The notes: generated from the letters alone by a model not told the origin. A stretch of 54,930 nucleotides of DNA from CAZRQL01 sp964602415 (GCA_964602415.1 CAZRQL010000023.1:1-54930), one strand, 5' to 3'. Counted from the stretch's first letter, positions 36,456 through 45,869 are shown. Numbers and translations are program-made.

Positions 36456-37591
36456 TAATTTTTCAATATATTTAATAAACTATCTGCAATAAAAAATACT
36501 TGTTCCTCGCTCATCTCCGTATGAATTGGCAAAGATAAAACCGTTTTGGATAAATTTTCACTCACCGGAAAACTGCCCATAGGAAATTGTTCATCATAAT
36601 AGGCTTGTTGCAAATGCAAGGGAACAGGATAATATATCATAGAAGGTATTTGTCTTTGCTCCAATTCAGATTTAACCTTATCTCTATCAAAAGGGGGAAG
36701 TATTTGAATGGTATATTGATGAAAGACATGGGTAGAATAATCGGCTCTTTTAGGGACAATCAAATAATCGCTTTGAGATAAAAAATTATCATACAAGGCA
36801 GCTACCTGATTTCTGCTTTTATTAAAATCATCAAGGTATTTTAGTTTAACGTTTAAAATAGCGGCTTGAATGGTATCCAATCTTGAATTGCAGCCAATTA
36901 AATCGTGGTAATATTTCTTTTGTTGGCCGTGGTTGGCTATCATTTTGCACCGAAGGGCTATGGTTTCGTCTTTTACAAACATAGCTCCCCCATCGCCGTA
37001 AGCACCAAGATTTTTAGAAGGAAAAAATGAAGTCGTCCCAATATCCCCCAAAACACCGGCAAATTTTTGAGAACCATCGCTAAACTTGTAAATAGCCCCC
37101 AAGGCTTGGGCGGTATCTTCTATCACGTGAAGATTATACTTTGAGGCGATATGCAATATGGATTCCATATTAGCACATTGTCCGTACAAATGAACAGGAA
37201 CGATTGCTTTGGTTTTAGAGGTAATTTTATTTTCAATTGCTTTTGCATCTAAAGTAAAAAAATCAGGTTCTACATCACAAAAGACAATTTTGAGACCCAA
37301 TAAAGCTAGCACTTCCGCAGTAGCCACATAGGTATGCACAGGGACAATTACTTCATCTCCTTGCTTCAAATCCAAAGCCATAAACGCAATTTGCAAAGCG
37401 TCTGTGCCATTGGCGCAGGTAACTACATTCTCTGCATCTACAAATGCTTTAAGAGATTCTGCAAACTCAAAAACATCATTGCCTTGAATAAAATTACCCT
37501 TATTGAGAACGTTTTTGATGGCTTGATCAATCTCTGACTCTATCCTCTTGTATTGGTTGACCAAATCAACCATTTGGATATTCATTTTCAT
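36455..37591 (-). CDS. wbpE: WbpE-type DegT/DnrJ/EryC1 aminotransferase
   Basis: A 378-residue PLP-dependent sugar aminotransferase. The signature TSFFPSKNLGAYGDGGAMF near 190 holds the PLP lysine, and TCANGTDALQIAFMAL near 60 and VIEDTAQALGA near 155 are standard DegT-family elements. It adds the 3-amino group in the diacetamido-uronic acid pathway, using glutamate as donor. Its start overlaps the end of the upstream glycosyltransferase gene by 4 bp, as expected of a coupled operon. Confidence 0.9.
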   Translation of the reverse strand: MKMNIQMVDLVNQYKRIESEIDQAIKNVLNKGNFIQGNDVFEFAESLKAFVDAENVVTCANGTDALQIAFMALDLKQGDEVIVPVHTYVATAEVLALLGLKIVFCDVEPDFFTLDAKAIENKITSKTKAIVPVHLYGQCANMESILHIASKYNLHVIEDTAQALGAIYKFSDGSQKFAGVLGDIGTTSFFPSKNLGAYGDGGAMFVKDETIALRCKMIANHGQQKKYYHDLIGCNSRLDTIQAAILNVKLKYLDDFNKSRNQVAALYDNFLSQSDYLIVPKRADYSTHVFHQYTIQILPPFDRDKVKSELEQRQIPSMIYYPVPLHLQQAYYDEQFPMGSFPVSENLSKTVLSLPIHTEMSEEQVFFIADSLLNILKN

Positions 37592-38907
37592 TTTATGTTT
37601 TTAATTATATCAGATAGTTTTTTGGTTTGTCCTTTCCGTGAGTGGAGTTCTATTTCTTGATTAATAGAATCACATTTCACCATCCCATCTTGTTTAAATT
37701 TTTTAAAGTAAAAATTGAGCGTATCAAATAAATGTTCCTGATCTTTTATACAAACTCCTGACTGAGTGGATAAAATAATATTTTCTTGGACATTTTCGAC
37801 ATGTTTTTTCTTAGTTGATAGCAACTTTTCAGCAAGAATAAGGGATTCCTTATCTTGAGTAAAGCAAAATAATATTTGCCGCTTCAATGCCAGGTAATTG
37901 TATATTTTAGTACCTGGATAAATGTAATCATTGAAAAGTAGAAATAAATGACATTTTTGAAGTTCCAATTTTAATTCTGTTGTAGTTACTTTTGGATGAA
38001 AAAATACGTATTTATCTGCATAAGGATACTTTTTTAAGATGCTATTTCTTAACTCTACCGAGATATTGACCCCATAAAAATGAATTTCTGCTTTTGATTG
38101 GATTTTTTCAATAAATTTAAAAAAAACATGAATAAAAATATCAATGGGGTGCCAGTAATAAATTGTCCCTGAATAACCTATTTTAAAAACTTCTTTGTCT
38201 TGAGACCCATAATTTTCTTCTATAATGTCGTAATCATAACCGTTCGTAACTATATGGTATGGTTTTGTTTTATGAATTCTGATTTCGTCAACTACATATT
38301 TTGAAACCGTAGTAATACAAGAAGCTGTTTTTGTATGTTTTTTCTCAAGTGCTTGGGTCATCAAATAAAATACAAGATTGCTTTTAGTCTTAGTATTTTG
38401 CAGCCAAGGATCTCTATAGTCGGCTATCCAAGGGATGTTGTATTTTCTACTTAAATCTGAGGCATATTTAAAAAGTACAAAGGGGTCTCCAGTTGCTATA
38501 ATGGCATCAACAGCGTTAGATTTCAAGTACCTGTCTGCTTCTTTATAGATTTGTGATTTTGTACCTATTGAAAAAAAAAATTGCATCAATTCATAATAAA
38601 AACTGATTATTTTTCTAAAAAAAACATATTTGTTATCTCCGTATTTAAGTATAATCCTGTTAGCCAAATTAGGCTTGTAAGGTGTTCTAATGATAGTCCC
38701 ATTGTCCGAAGTGTCAACAATAGGATAAACAGACTCCCCGGCAGATATGTAGTCCAAATGATTGCCATGTCGATTAGACCATTGCCGAGTAATTACGATA
38801 GGATAGATACCAAATTCGTGAAAATATTTGTACCAAGCATAAGGCCTAAGCCCCCCCACAGAAACGTAAGGAGGGAAATCATAAGCGAGAATAAGTATTT
38901 TTTTCAT
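37588..38907 (-). CDS. GT4-like glycosyltransferase, first gene of the polysaccharide operon
   Basis: 439 residues from the ATG at 38907 (MKKILILAYDFPPYVSVGGLRP); a longer in-frame start has no family match. The GT-B features are DYRDPWLQNT near 190 and YSGTIYYWHPIDIFIHVFF near 275. The donor-side Glu motif is poorly kept: NDYIYPGTKIYNYLALKRQI replaces the common EX7E, the pattern seen in some O-antigen transferases. The coding sequence is AT-rich compared with the flanking housekeeping genes, suggesting acquisition. A 96-bp gap upstream is the likely promoter site, though no TAnnTTTG box was found in it. Confidence 0.78.
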   Translation of the reverse strand: MKKILILAYDFPPYVSVGGLRPYAWYKYFHEFGIYPIVITRQWSNRHGNHLDYISAGESVYPIVDTSDNGTIIRTPYKPNLANRIILKYGDNKYVFFRKIISFYYELMQFFFSIGTKSQIYKEADRYLKSNAVDAIIATGDPFVLFKYASDLSRKYNIPWIADYRDPWLQNTKTKSNLVFYLMTQALEKKHTKTASCITTVSKYVVDEIRIHKTKPYHIVTNGYDYDIIEENYGSQDKEVFKIGYSGTIYYWHPIDIFIHVFFKFIEKIQSKAEIHFYGVNISVELRNSILKKYPYADKYVFFHPKVTTTELKLELQKCHLFLLFNDYIYPGTKIYNYLALKRQILFCFTQDKESLILAEKLLSTKKKHVENVQENIILSTQSGVCIKDQEHLFDTLNFYFKKFKQDGMVKCDSINQEIELHSRKGQTKKLSDIIKNIK

Positions 38908-39003
38908 CGGAAAAAGACATAAATTTTCGGTAGAACCATTGTAATAACCAATGTAAATAAGATAAATAAACTTGGGTTGATACGATAAAACGAGCAAGAG
39001 CTT

Positions 39004-39771
39004 TTAAGGAAATACTACCGTAAGCTCAGTGCCTCTGCGCATACCCAAAAGCTGAGAGGCATTGCCCGATACCACCGCTATCTCCAACAAATTCAAACTG
39101 TTGAAAAAGGCCACTATTTCGCCCGGTGATTTGCTGTGGTAGCCTTCAGATAGCTTAGTGATTGTTTCAATTCCTACATTGAGCGAAAACTTGGACTGTG
39201 AGATATATTCTCTGGAGAAATTAGTTACCAGATTGCCAAAATGATCAATATACAAAATATGCCCTCTAAAACCATCTCTAAATTGAGTTACTCTGGGCGA
39301 GAGTATAAAATTGGTTGATTCGAAAGGAATTGAAGGCTTCGCCAACGTGTCCCCCATTGAGTCATTTGGAAGCCGATTGCAAAAATAGGTTAAAAAGGAG
39401 CAAAAAAAATCTTTGCAAGCAAATGAAGGAATTAAAATAGCTGGCAAGGAGATAACTGCTACATTATCAATTTGTTTATCTTTTGTTATCAAATGTAAAA
39501 CCTCTGTGGAGTTGCTCACAAAATGTTGATTTTGGCAATAAATGTACCAAAACTGCAAAGACGTGCCCACAGCGATAAAATGCAAACTATCTGCCTCAAA
39601 CTCAAAACAGACCGCCCGAGCCTGAAAACCGGCAGAAAAAAAATCATCCGGTTCGATTTGATGTGAAATATCAACAATGGTAAGGGTTGGAGATACTTTG
39701 AGCAGTGATGCTTTTAGTGCTGCCACATAAAAGTCTTTAGTCCCAAAATCGGTAAGCAAAGTACAAACCAC
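39004..39771 (-). CDS. Degenerate SAM hydroxide adenosyltransferase homologue (DUF62 family)
   Basis: 255 residues with the family's N-terminal Asp motif (LLTDFGTKDFYVAALKASLL) and the C-terminal YIDHFGNLVTNF and VSGNASQLLGMRRGTEL elements. Active members hydrolyse S-adenosylmethionine to adenosine and methionine. The middle is eroded: the VDPGVGxxRR block is replaced by a shortened AVGTSLQF, PDNG by SNST, and the HGRD segment by ACKD, so the Asp-Arg-His triad is absent. Bacteroidota homologues often vary here. It may bind SAM without hydrolysing it. It follows the M15 gene by 4 bp. Confidence 0.8.
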   Translation of the reverse strand: MVCTLLTDFGTKDFYVAALKASLLKVSPTLTIVDISHQIEPDDFFSAGFQARAVCFEFEADSLHFIAVGTSLQFWYIYCQNQHFVSNSTEVLHLITKDKQIDNVAVISLPAILIPSFACKDFFCSFLTYFCNRLPNDSMGDTLAKPSIPFESTNFILSPRVTQFRDGFRGHILYIDHFGNLVTNFSREYISQSKFSLNVGIETITKLSEGYHSKSPGEIVAFFNSLNLLEIAVVSGNASQLLGMRRGTELTVVFP

Positions 39772-39775
39772 AGAA

Positions 39776-40687
39776 TCAATCGTTTAGCTTGTCTAAATAT
39801 TGCGCTGCCACAAATCCCCTTGCTTGGCGGGTTTCGACTTTGCGCCAATCTCCGGCTTGGTCTATGATAACGAGTTGCGTGCCACGGGGAAGCGGAGGGG
39901 CAACCACCTCACCGTTGGGCATATCTCTGATGTTGAGGGAAGAGGCGGTTACTTCGGCTTGGTTTCCATTGATATTCAAAAACTTAGCCGATACCCAGCC
40001 TTCTATTCCGATGACCTCGACTTCTGCCCATCCGCCCAAAATCCTGATTACCTGAACAATCGTTCCTTTGGCCAAAGGTTTGGCTACGGTGGGGGACTTA
40101 GGGTCAGGGGCTTGACGAATGTTGAGCGAAGTAGCGTCCACTTCGGCTTTGTCTCCGGGTTCGATGGCGGCTTTTTCGATGACCACAGGTCGGTAGGGCA
40201 CGTAAACGGTCTTGCCTTGGTTTCTCAAAGCCCTGAGTATCTGCTTTTTGTTGTCTTGGGCATTGTAGGCTACATGCACCCAGTCAGGCTCAAGTTCAGT
40301 ACCGAACTCCCAAATAAGCTGCCTAAAAGGCAGATTCAGCTCTAAAATGGTATCAAATATAAGCCGATTGTTGGCTTGTCCATTTGGCAGGCGAAGTTGC
40401 AAATCCACTGCACGGCCAAAAGAGTGGTCGCTGTTGCGCGCCCCCCCAATCAGGCGGTTGAGGCTGGGGCTTCGATAGCCCGAAGTAATGGTCAGCGGTT
40501 GTCCAATTTTGGCGCGTACAGGCTCTATGACGTGGGTGGCCAATTGCCTGAGTGCCTCTACGACTTCCGGTGAGGGGTTGTATTGGTCAGTGAGTTTATT
40601 GCGTTCAGCCGTTGCAGAGCGGACAAAGTCAAAAAGAGTATAATTTGTAGAAATCTGCACACGCTTTGCATCTTCAACCATGCTCAT
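39776..40687 (-). CDS. M15-family peptidase with two C-terminal SH3 domains
   Basis: 303 residues. About 10-150 is a peptidase M15_3-type domain: His88 and Asp95 in SDHSFGRAVDL and His138 in DWVHVAY form the zinc site, with ITSGYRSPSLN before it. Two bacterial SH3 modules follow (about 180-240 and 242-300: SLNIRQAP, GWAEVEVIGIEGWVSAKFL, SLNIRDMP). Such enzymes cut D-Ala-containing peptide bonds in peptidoglycan. No signal peptide is seen, so export or a phage-like lysis role is unclear. Confidence 0.85.
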   Translation of the reverse strand: MSMVEDAKRVQISTNYTLFDFVRSATAERNKLTDQYNPSPEVVEALRQLATHVIEPVRAKIGQPLTITSGYRSPSLNRLIGGARNSDHSFGRAVDLQLRLPNGQANNRLIFDTILELNLPFRQLIWEFGTELEPDWVHVAYNAQDNKKQILRALRNQGKTVYVPYRPVVIEKAAIEPGDKAEVDATSLNIRQAPDPKSPTVAKPLAKGTIVQVIRILGGWAEVEVIGIEGWVSAKFLNINGNQAEVTASSLNIRDMPNGEVVAPPLPRGTQLVIIDQAGDWRKVETRQARGFVAAQYLDKLND

Positions 40688-40719
40688 ATTAATTGATTTA
40701 TTCGTTAATTTAATTGGGT

Positions 40720-40749
40720 CAAAAATACTGTTTTATCCAAATTGCACAA
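40720..40749 (-). promoter_or_regulatory. Bacteroidota sigma-A promoter for the M15 peptidase gene
   Basis: On the minus strand TTG (40747-40749) and TATTTTTG (40720-40727) are separated by exactly 19 bp. The ATG is 32 bp downstream. Its -33 end overlaps the divergent promoter for the DUF4421 gene. Confidence 0.65.
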
Positions 40750-40774
40750 CCTGAGATTGACAATAATATCTTTG
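40742..40774 (+). promoter_or_regulatory. Bacteroidota promoter for the DUF4421 gene
   Basis: TTG (40742-40744) and TATCTTTG (40767-40774) with a 22-bp spacer, 24 bp before the ATG at 40799. The box supports that start, since an upstream ATG at 40742 would lie inside the promoter. Confidence 0.6.
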
Positions 40775-40798
40775 CGAAATAAATTTTACAAAAAAACC

Positions 40799-41785
40799 AT
40801 GCGAGGCTTGATTATTATTTTCATCTTATTGATTGGTTTTCAAAACTTTAACTTCGCCCAACAAAAAACAGCCCAAGACAGCCTCTTTGTCAAAAGCTAT
40901 TATGACGATGTGTGTGTGGGATTGCACAACAACTTCAACAGCTATGGGCTTTCAGTGAGTCAAAGTGAGACAGAAAACATGATTAGTTTTCAGACGGATG
41001 CGCCCCTCTCAACGGGCATCAGTGTGGACTACAAGTGGCTGACTGTCAGCCTAAGCAAATACATAGGTAGTGCCAATATATCGGGCGACAGGGTCAGCAA
41101 ATTTAGAGGATTGCAGGTGGGCATCATAGGCAAAAGATTTTGGTTTCAAAGTGCCTTACAAAATTATAGCGGCCTGCATATCACTGATATTGAGCTATCT
41201 GATGGGCAAATAATCACCTTAAACAGCCCCAGAGCAGATATTGAAGTCAATTTTTTTAAAGCCGGTTTGCAGTACTGCTTCAACCCCCGCCGCTATTCCC
41301 ACATGGCCACCATCTGGCAGTTGGAACGCCAACTCAAAAGCGCGGGCAGTGCCACCGTGGGGGTCGTTTTCAATTTGTACCGTATCAGTTCAGACTCTTC
41401 ACTAATCCCTCGCAGGTACTCTGAATATTTTACTCTTGATAGTACCAAAACTTTCCGACACAATACAAACCTCTTCATCAACGCAGGTTATCACCACACG
41501 TTTGTAGTGAAACAAAAGTTCTTTTTCAATCTGGGGGCATCGGCGGGATTGGGTATGCAGAGTAATGCTACAAAGCTAAGCATCAATGACATGTCCATGT
41601 ATTTTGATGCAAACTGTGCCACAGGATGGAACTCGGACAGGTACTACTTAGAAATCTTGTCTAATCTAAAACTTTTTAGCGACAGCGTTATGGACAAAGA
41701 CCAATTTCACCAAATTTTCATCCAAATCAGGGCTTTTGTGGGAATGAGAATCAGTGTCAGAAAAAATAGGCGCGCAGATCATTAA
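40799..41785 (+). CDS. DUF4421 outer-membrane-barrel-like protein
   Basis: 328 residues with a signal peptide (MRGLIIIFILLIGFQNFNFAQ). The sequence follows the DUF4421 pattern: a FRGLQVGIIGKRFWFQSALQNYSG segment, RRYSHMATIWQLERQLKSAGSATVG, and DSSLIPRRYSEYF. Alternating amphipathic strands and a terminal barrel-like stretch suggest a beta-barrel in the outer membrane. Function is unknown. It is divergent from the M15 gene and ends 2 bp before the convergent T9SS cargo gene. Confidence 0.8.
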   Translation: MRGLIIIFILLIGFQNFNFAQQKTAQDSLFVKSYYDDVCVGLHNNFNSYGLSVSQSETENMISFQTDAPLSTGISVDYKWLTVSLSKYIGSANISGDRVSKFRGLQVGIIGKRFWFQSALQNYSGLHITDIELSDGQIITLNSPRADIEVNFFKAGLQYCFNPRRYSHMATIWQLERQLKSAGSATVGVVFNLYRISSDSSLIPRRYSEYFTLDSTKTFRHNTNLFINAGYHHTFVVKQKFFFNLGASAGLGMQSNATKLSINDMSMYFDANCATGWNSDRYYLEILSNLKLFSDSVMDKDQFHQIFIQIRAFVGMRISVRKNRRADH

Positions 41786-41787
41786 AT

Positions 41788-44763
41788 CTACCTCAAAATC
41801 GTGAGCGCAGAGGCCGTCCTGCCCCAAGTTCCGTCAGGAAGACGGTAGCTGAAAATACAAAAATAAGTCCCCTCCAAGCCGTCACCCTGCCAAGTGTTGT
41901 CATATCCTGCCTTTGAATAAACCTTTTGTCCAAATCGATTGAGTACAATCAACTCATTGTCAGGATACCTGCTTAAACTTTCTACCACCAATCTGTCGTT
42001 GAGACCATCGCCGTTTGGGGTCAGAAACTCGTTGATTTTGACTTGGTGTTTGAAGCGCACGCACACAGTGTTGGAGTTGCTTTGCAGGCCATTCTGGCCG
42101 ATGGCTCTGACCCTAAAGCAATGCAAAAAAGCATCGTTGCCGTTGGCAAAAGTTTGGGATAGCTCATCTGTCGTTATGAGAAGTTTGAAGGCATCGCCGT
42201 CTTGACTTGTCCATATTTGATAGGCGGGCGGCTCAGGCCAATTGATATACGGATTCCACTCTAAATCAATGGTTTTTTCTGTTTCGCTGAATGCAACCCG
42301 AAGGGCAATGTTTTGATGGGAAAGAGATTTGACAGTGTCTGCACAGCGGTTGTAGGTAGCGAGGCTGTACAGTTGCGGCCTGCCCAAATCTGCCGAACTA
42401 TCACGATAACGCCCCTGAGACTTAGGCACTTTACCCAAAAAACGTTTGTCCCTGTCAATGAGTACATTTTCGCTGGTGTCCTCGCCCTCAATGCGCCAAA
42501 AAATATCTACGGCGTTGTCTGTTTCTACGCTGACGCGCACCAACTCCACGAGGGTATCCTTGGCGGGGGCAATCTGCACTTCCAATTTCGGCGACCGGTC
42601 AAAACAGATGGTATCAAGCACATGAGAAGGAGCAAGATAGACCGCACCCTTGCCGCTTTTGAGCCAACGCACAAAAATCCGCTCCGTCCCTTGTCCACTC
42701 AAAATCTCGCCATTTTCGACCTGCCACTCATAGCCATAACCCACAGTCGGCAGCACCGAATAACCCCTAATTGGGTCGTCTAAGCATACAAATGTCTCTC
42801 CAACAGGTGTTTGGGTAACGGGCGAAGGCCATATTTTGATGGATAGGGGGTCGTATGGATAAGAGCAGCCCTGTACGCTGGTAACCGTAGCCTCCAAAGA
42901 GTGGTAAGTACGATTCTTGAGCCAAGCGACCCAAACAGTATCCCCTGAAGTGCGCTCAATCAGCCCATTGGTAGGCTTCCAATCCACCGAAGCCACCTCA
43001 AAGCGGGTGTCTGGCCAATATTTGCCCACAGGCCGATAAGAACATACGTCCTTTTCGCCAACAATTTGACCAAAAGGGAAAGAATAAATCTCAATAGTTT
43101 TGCGAAGCGTATCCACGCAAGTAGCCCCACGAAAAGCCCTGATACCCACCTGTCTAACACCGGGAAAAAGAAAAACGGTATCCGGAGTAAAGTTCACTGG
43201 TCTGATACGGGGGTCATAGTAGCCATCCCCGTCCAAATCCCACTGCACGCGGGTAGGTGGATTGACAAAGGTGGGGATAAACTGAATCCTTTCGCCCATA
43301 CAGGCAAAAGGCCTTGCCGTAAAAATCTCAGGTTGGGTAGCTTCGGTGATGGTAACACTAAAAACAGTATCCCTAAAACAGCCGGTTGTTTTATCAACGA
43401 CCCTCATCCTGACGGGATGCGAGCCTAATTTGGGAAATTGATAAAATAATTGAAGTTTATCTACGACCTCAAAACTGCCGTCATTGCCGATGTCCCAATT
43501 TACCTGCTGGTAATTGCCGGCTATGATTCGGGTGGTATTGCCATAACAAGTGCCTGATATTTGTTCAATTATGAATTTAAAGGACGGATTGGGCGAATTT
43601 TCGGCTCTGATGATTTTTTTCTTCATCGTAAAAACACAGCCCTTGCGGGTTTTGATTTTTGCGAGTACCCACGTGGATTTGGTCAAAAAAACATCATAGT
43701 GATTGCCTTTGTGCTCGAAACTGCCGTCTGCTTCTATATCCCATTCCACCTCGTCCACTTGGTCGGCAGAATTGGGGTCAAAGTTTTGAACGGAAAGCGT
43801 AATGCCGTACCCGGGACAATAAAATCTCGGCACAATCTTCAAATAAGCCAAGTCAGGATAATAGACCACCGAATCAATGCCTTGGCAGTTGGTGGCATCA
43901 AGACTTGCCCTCACTTTATAGACACCCGGCTCGGTGATGGTGATGCTTGAGCCGCCCTGTCCATTGCTCCAGTGATGAAACTTGAAGCCGGGCTTGGTTT
44001 TTATTAGTTTGGGAGAGCCTGTAGGGCAGCCGGTTATTACTTTCGGGGGTTCGATGATGTTGCCCAAAGGGCTGGTATTGGACAAGGGGGATGCTTCGTC
44101 TGAGCACTTGAAGTAAAAGTAAGCATAAGCCAAATGCTCGCCCATACTGCAATCGCCTGTCTCTACCTCAATGATAATTTTGCGCCCGAAAAAAGGCTGC
44201 AAATTCAGGGGTAGTTCCCGCCAAGCTGTGTACAGTTTGCCTAAAGGCGATATAGAGACTCCCGGCATACCCTCTTCAAGCACATACAAAAAATCATCAA
44301 AACAATACAAATTTTGGCGGTTTTCGTCCATCACCCTGATTTTCAGGTAAGGATATTGCCCCTCTTCATGGTTTTCGACTTTGTCGGCTACCATGCGGTA
44401 GTGTAGGCTTACTTGCTCCACGAGGCAAATTGTTTCTAAACGCACCATACCGGCTTTACTGCCTGCCTGTTTGTCCCCTACCCTCATACAACGCCCAACC
44501 CCCATCGGTAAAATCGGCTGGGTGGGGTCTATGAAATTGTCTGTGCCGCCTGTTATTAGAGTGGCTTGATCTTTGCCCGATGAAGGATTTTGCATCACGT
44601 AGCCCCCAAAGTGTTCGCCGTACTCATAGCGATAAAGCGTATCGGCAAACTGAACCAAAAAATTGCAAATGGTGAAATCATTGTTAGGAGATTGTGAGAA
44701 AACCTGATTGGCATCTACTGTCAAAATGAAAAAAAACAGCAATCCGAGTGTGGTTTTATTCAT
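41788..44763 (-). CDS. T9SS type B cargo protein with PKD-like repeats
   Basis: 991 residues with a signal peptide (MNKTTLGLLFFFILTVDANQVFS). Residues about 240-800 hold several PKD/Ig-like modules (PGFKFHHWSNGQGGSSITI, VQWDLDGDGYYDP, HPVRMRVVD). A fibronectin-like segment precedes the end (YQIWTSQDGDAFKLL). The last 85 residues are the gliding-motility-associated type B sorting domain: INEFLTPNGDGLNDRLVV, LIVLNRFGQKVYS, NTWQGDGLEGTYF. It is secreted through T9SS and attached at or released from the cell surface; the ligand is unknown. Confidence 0.9.
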   Translation of the reverse strand: MNKTTLGLLFFFILTVDANQVFSQSPNNDFTICNFLVQFADTLYRYEYGEHFGGYVMQNPSSGKDQATLITGGTDNFIDPTQPILPMGVGRCMRVGDKQAGSKAGMVRLETICLVEQVSLHYRMVADKVENHEEGQYPYLKIRVMDENRQNLYCFDDFLYVLEEGMPGVSISPLGKLYTAWRELPLNLQPFFGRKIIIEVETGDCSMGEHLAYAYFYFKCSDEASPLSNTSPLGNIIEPPKVITGCPTGSPKLIKTKPGFKFHHWSNGQGGSSITITEPGVYKVRASLDATNCQGIDSVVYYPDLAYLKIVPRFYCPGYGITLSVQNFDPNSADQVDEVEWDIEADGSFEHKGNHYDVFLTKSTWVLAKIKTRKGCVFTMKKKIIRAENSPNPSFKFIIEQISGTCYGNTTRIIAGNYQQVNWDIGNDGSFEVVDKLQLFYQFPKLGSHPVRMRVVDKTTGCFRDTVFSVTITEATQPEIFTARPFACMGERIQFIPTFVNPPTRVQWDLDGDGYYDPRIRPVNFTPDTVFLFPGVRQVGIRAFRGATCVDTLRKTIEIYSFPFGQIVGEKDVCSYRPVGKYWPDTRFEVASVDWKPTNGLIERTSGDTVWVAWLKNRTYHSLEATVTSVQGCSYPYDPLSIKIWPSPVTQTPVGETFVCLDDPIRGYSVLPTVGYGYEWQVENGEILSGQGTERIFVRWLKSGKGAVYLAPSHVLDTICFDRSPKLEVQIAPAKDTLVELVRVSVETDNAVDIFWRIEGEDTSENVLIDRDKRFLGKVPKSQGRYRDSSADLGRPQLYSLATYNRCADTVKSLSHQNIALRVAFSETEKTIDLEWNPYINWPEPPAYQIWTSQDGDAFKLLITTDELSQTFANGNDAFLHCFRVRAIGQNGLQSNSNTVCVRFKHQVKINEFLTPNGDGLNDRLVVESLSRYPDNELIVLNRFGQKVYSKAGYDNTWQGDGLEGTYFCIFSYRLPDGTWGRTASALTILR

Positions 44764-44860
44764 AATTTTTTTGAGTCATAACCATTAAAGGACAAGTCGT
44801 TATTGAATTAAGTAAAGAAATATTAAAAAATAAAAGATTTTATTTAGTCTTAATAAGAAT

Positions 44861-44868
44861 TAGATTTG
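44861..44868 (+). promoter_or_regulatory. -7 promoter box TAGATTTG for the iron-binding lipoprotein gene
   Basis: A perfect TAnnTTTG match 20 bp before the ATG at 44889. No convincing -33 TTG is at the standard spacing, and no Fur box was recognised by eye. Confidence 0.45.
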
Positions 44869-44888
44869 CGTTGTAGAATCCTAAATTT

Positions 44889-45869
44889 ATGAGATTATCT
44901 TTTATTGCAATAGCTTTGGTACTGCTATGGGCATGTGAGCAAAACAAAAGCCAAAGTCTGAATTTGTACACAAGCCGCCATTACGACAGCGATTTGGCTC
45001 TTTACCAAGAGTTTGAAAAAGAGACAGGTATCAAAATCGAAATCAAACAAGGCAAAGACGATGAACTGATACGCACCATCGAAGAGCAGAGCGAAAAAAC
45101 CCCCGCCGACGTACTCATTACCGCCGATGCAGCCCGATTGTACCGCGCCAAAGAAAAACAACTTTTTGCGCCCCTGAAAAGCGACCTACTGGCAAAAAAC
45201 CTGCCCGCTCAATTTCTCGATGAGCATTGGGTAGCCCTTACGTACCGCGCCAGAGTCATAGCCTACTATTCAAAAAACATACAACCACAAGAGTTTGATT
45301 ATGACTCACTTTCTTGCAGACGATACAAAGTTTTGGTGCGCTCAAGCGACAATATCTACAATCAGTCGCTCGTGGCTTGGATGATAGAGAAAAGAGGCGA
45401 AGCCCAAACCGAAAACTGGGCTAAAGGAGTGGTGGCCTCTATGGCTCGCCCCCCACAAGGCAACGACACCGACCAAATCAAAGCCCTTGCAGACGGAAAA
45501 GGCGACTTGGCTCTTGTCAATTCGTATTATTTTTTCAAATTATTGAATGCAGAGCCGCAAAACACACAGCTTGCAGATTTGCGCTTGGCTTTTCCCAAGC
45601 CTACCCATATCAACATAAGCGGGGGCGGAATCATCAAATTTTCTAAAAATCAAGCCAATGCACTCAAGTTTTTAGAGTTCCTTTCGCGTGCCGACATACA
45701 AGAAAAATTTGCCGGAGGAAACTTTGAATACCCCGCAAATCCTCAAGCAAAAATCCCTCAGATGCTCAGTTCTTACCCCTTGCCTACCATCGAAGCGATA
45801 GATTTCAACATACTGGGCAAAAACAACAGCCTCGCTACCAAGATTTTAGACAGAGCTAACTGGAAATGA
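44889..45869 (+). CDS. Ferric-iron ABC transporter substrate-binding lipoprotein (FbpA/FutA-like)
   Basis: 326 residues: a lipoprotein signal (IAIALVLLWAC), then an extracellular solute-binding fold. LNLYTSRHYDSDLALYQEFEKETGIKIEI is the family start, TPADVLITADAARLYRAKEK carries the first ligand region, and NSYYFFKLL holds the paired tyrosines that bind Fe3+ in this family. It would hand iron to an FbpB-type permease; such a permease is encoded at 48.3 kb on the other strand. No ATPase gene (fbpC) lies in the window. Confidence 0.9.
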   Translation: MRLSFIAIALVLLWACEQNKSQSLNLYTSRHYDSDLALYQEFEKETGIKIEIKQGKDDELIRTIEEQSEKTPADVLITADAARLYRAKEKQLFAPLKSDLLAKNLPAQFLDEHWVALTYRARVIAYYSKNIQPQEFDYDSLSCRRYKVLVRSSDNIYNQSLVAWMIEKRGEAQTENWAKGVVASMARPPQGNDTDQIKALADGKGDLALVNSYYFFKLLNAEPQNTQLADLRLAFPKPTHINISGGGIIKFSKNQANALKFLEFLSRADIQEKFAGGNFEYPANPQAKIPQMLSSYPLPTIEAIDFNILGKNNSLATKILDRANWK

